A DNA stretch of 6,648 nucleotides from positions 1-6,648 of the forward strand of contig JALRIQ010000042.1 in the NCBI GenBank assembly GCA_023277325.1, written 5' to 3'. This document shows, one piece after another, positions 5,627 to 6,648 of the stretch. This stretch comes from Bacteroidia bacterium. GTDB lineage: Bacteria; Bacteroidota; Bacteroidia; UBA8524. The translations under genes were made by a program, and so were the position numbers. Every line of letters begins with the position of its first letter. Position 1 is the stretch's first letter. The notes under the pieces were generated by a model. The model did not search any database and was not told the origin of the DNA. It saw nothing but the letters and a program-made list of their open reading frames with translations.

Positions 5627-6648
5627 TTAATTTTCTGACTTGCCGCGGGTTTGTACCCACCACTCATTAAAGGATTGCTCAACTGGCTTTGGAAACTCCC
5701 TTGCTTCACCCCAATGTTTTTTGAAGAAACTCTTAAGGGTAAAGGCTTTCATACCGGCACCTTTATTCAGCCATTTTCTGCTGAGCATGGCTGTTTTCCA
5801 GGCTTTCCAGGCCAAAGCGTCTGAACGGCCTTCCATCTTTTGCTCAACTGCGAGACGGCGGTTTTCGAGTACCAGTCCTTTTAAGTCAATGGCAACGGGG
5901 CATGATGAAGTGGCTAAACCGCTGAGTGGAAGCTTAAAATTTGATTCGAAATGTTTGGGGCCTGAATAGAATGGGGCCTTAATGGTGTCAATCACGGCAT
6001 TTTTTGCCTCTCCATGTGTCGCAAAATTGCTGTATTTGGAACAAGCGCCACAATGAATGCAGTATAGGGCTTGTCGCTGAGGTATCTCTCCTAGAATATT
6101 ACTTCGGCCGTTATCGATGAGCATTACGCTGCTCTCGATAGGGCCAATATGTTCTCTTCCAAAACGATTCCCCAGGCTAATGTGCACTGCTGGAAATTCC
6201 TTTTTCCCCTCGCCTTGGCGGGCCAACACGGTAATGAGGTTTTCTGCTTCATGCATGGTAGGGCATACCTGTTCAATACCAAGCACATAAATTACCTTTT
6301 TGCATTTAGCCAAAAGCATATCAAACGCAGGTAAATTATGATGCAACATTAAAGCACCGTTTTCACTGATATAAAAGTCTGGAAATAATACAGCGCAGCT
6401 ATTTTCGTCAATTTTTGGGAAAGCGTCTTCGGCAATAAATTCCCAATTGGAGGGTTTTTGAAACTTGATTTCCTTCAGGATGCGGTGTTCCACGCTGAAA
6501 GTTGAATACCCTTTGGTTGCCAATTGCAAGTCTGCTATGGCATTTTCTGCTGCAGGTGCCCAATACATCTTGCCTTGATTGCGTGTGAAATGGGTTTCAA
6601 AATCAATCAGGTGCTTGTCGAGGTGCTCAATGGCTTTACTGCGGGTAT
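5627..6648 (-). CDS. LutB-like LUD-family protein with degenerate iron-sulphur motifs (5' end outside the window)
   Basis: LutB is a component of the LutABC L-lactate oxidation system, with a LUD domain followed by two [4Fe-4S] motifs. Residues are numbered from the ATG at 6568. Family marks include VLGIEQVCPT (95-104), MLIDNGRSNILGE (149-161), ALYCIHCGAC (167-176), SCPVAIDLKGLVLENRRLAVEQ (222-243) and a closing FPKPVEQSFNEWW. The first cluster keeps Cys170, 173 and 176, but the fourth position is Ser180. The second cluster keeps only Cys223; expected ligands at 213, 216 and 219 are Leu, Ser and Ala. The LUD part also looks shortened before the FYISENGALML segment. The ATG at 6568 is internal: the frame stays open to 6648 and the extra 26 codons (SKAIEHLDKHLIDFETHF...) match the usual LutB N-terminal helix, so the true start lies beyond the edge. 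It could be a specialised paralogue with one partial cluster or none. No LutA or LutC is visible, and lactate oxidation should not be assumed. Confidence 0.85.
   Translation of the reverse strand, partial: TRSKAIEHLDKHLIDFETHFTRNQGKMYWAPAAENAIADLQLATKGYSTFSVEHRILKEIKFQKPSNWEFIAEDAFPKIDENSCAVLFPDFYISENGALMLHHNLPAFDMLLAKCKKVIYVLGIEQVCPTMHEAENLITVLARQGEGKKEFPAVHISLGNRFGREHIGPIESSVMLIDNGRSNILGEIPQRQALYCIHCGACSKYSNFATHGEAKNAVIDTIKAPFYSGPKHFESNFKLPLSGLATSSCPVAIDLKGLVLENRRLAVEQKMEGRSDALAWKAWKTAMLSRKWLNKGAGMKAFTLKSFFKKHWGEAREFPKPVEQSFNEWWVQTRGKSEN

Overview
The window most likely comes from a Bacteroidota chromosome, probably of the Flavobacteriales/Cryomorphaceae type. This is inferred from a PorV/PorQ-family outer-membrane protein, a pgk N-terminus of the Bacteroidota type, the near absence of Shine-Dalgarno sites, and TTTG/TAnnnTTTG-like promoter elements. 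No rRNA, tRNA, CRISPR array, transposase or phage gene was seen.

Layout from left to right. The 5' part of pgk (glycolysis) runs off the left edge on the minus strand. It is divergent from a small Rieske [2Fe-2S] ferredoxin-like gene (plus strand, about 410-805). A gap of about 180 bp follows. It starts with a degenerate 7-bp tandem repeat directly after the Rieske stop and ends with a possible Bacteroidota-type promoter. Next come two plus-strand genes 8 bp apart (990-1430 and 1439-2959). They encode exported proteins: a small four-cysteine protein I do not recognise, and a 506-aa protein with a CxxC thioredoxin-like start and a probable beta-propeller remainder. The second gene is visibly more AT-rich than the genes to its right.

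A convergent intergenic region of 412 bp (2960-3371) holds a weak terminator candidate and three imperfect copies of a roughly 44-bp repeat. Everything to its right is on the minus strand. In transcription order these are: a LutB-like protein (LUD/lactate-utilisation family) that enters from beyond the right edge and has lost most of its iron-sulphur ligands; a PorV/PorQ-family outer-membrane beta-barrel with a GTG start; and an NHL-repeat lipoprotein whose ATG overlaps the barrel's TGA.

The barrel and lipoprotein are almost certainly translationally coupled and probably form an outer-membrane/cell-surface module. The LutB-like gene is only 45 bp upstream and may be co-transcribed. pgk and the Rieske gene look like ordinary chromosomal genes. 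The points most worth attention are the eroded LutB homologue, the Trx-propeller protein with its cysteine-bearing partner, and the two non-coding repeat tracts.
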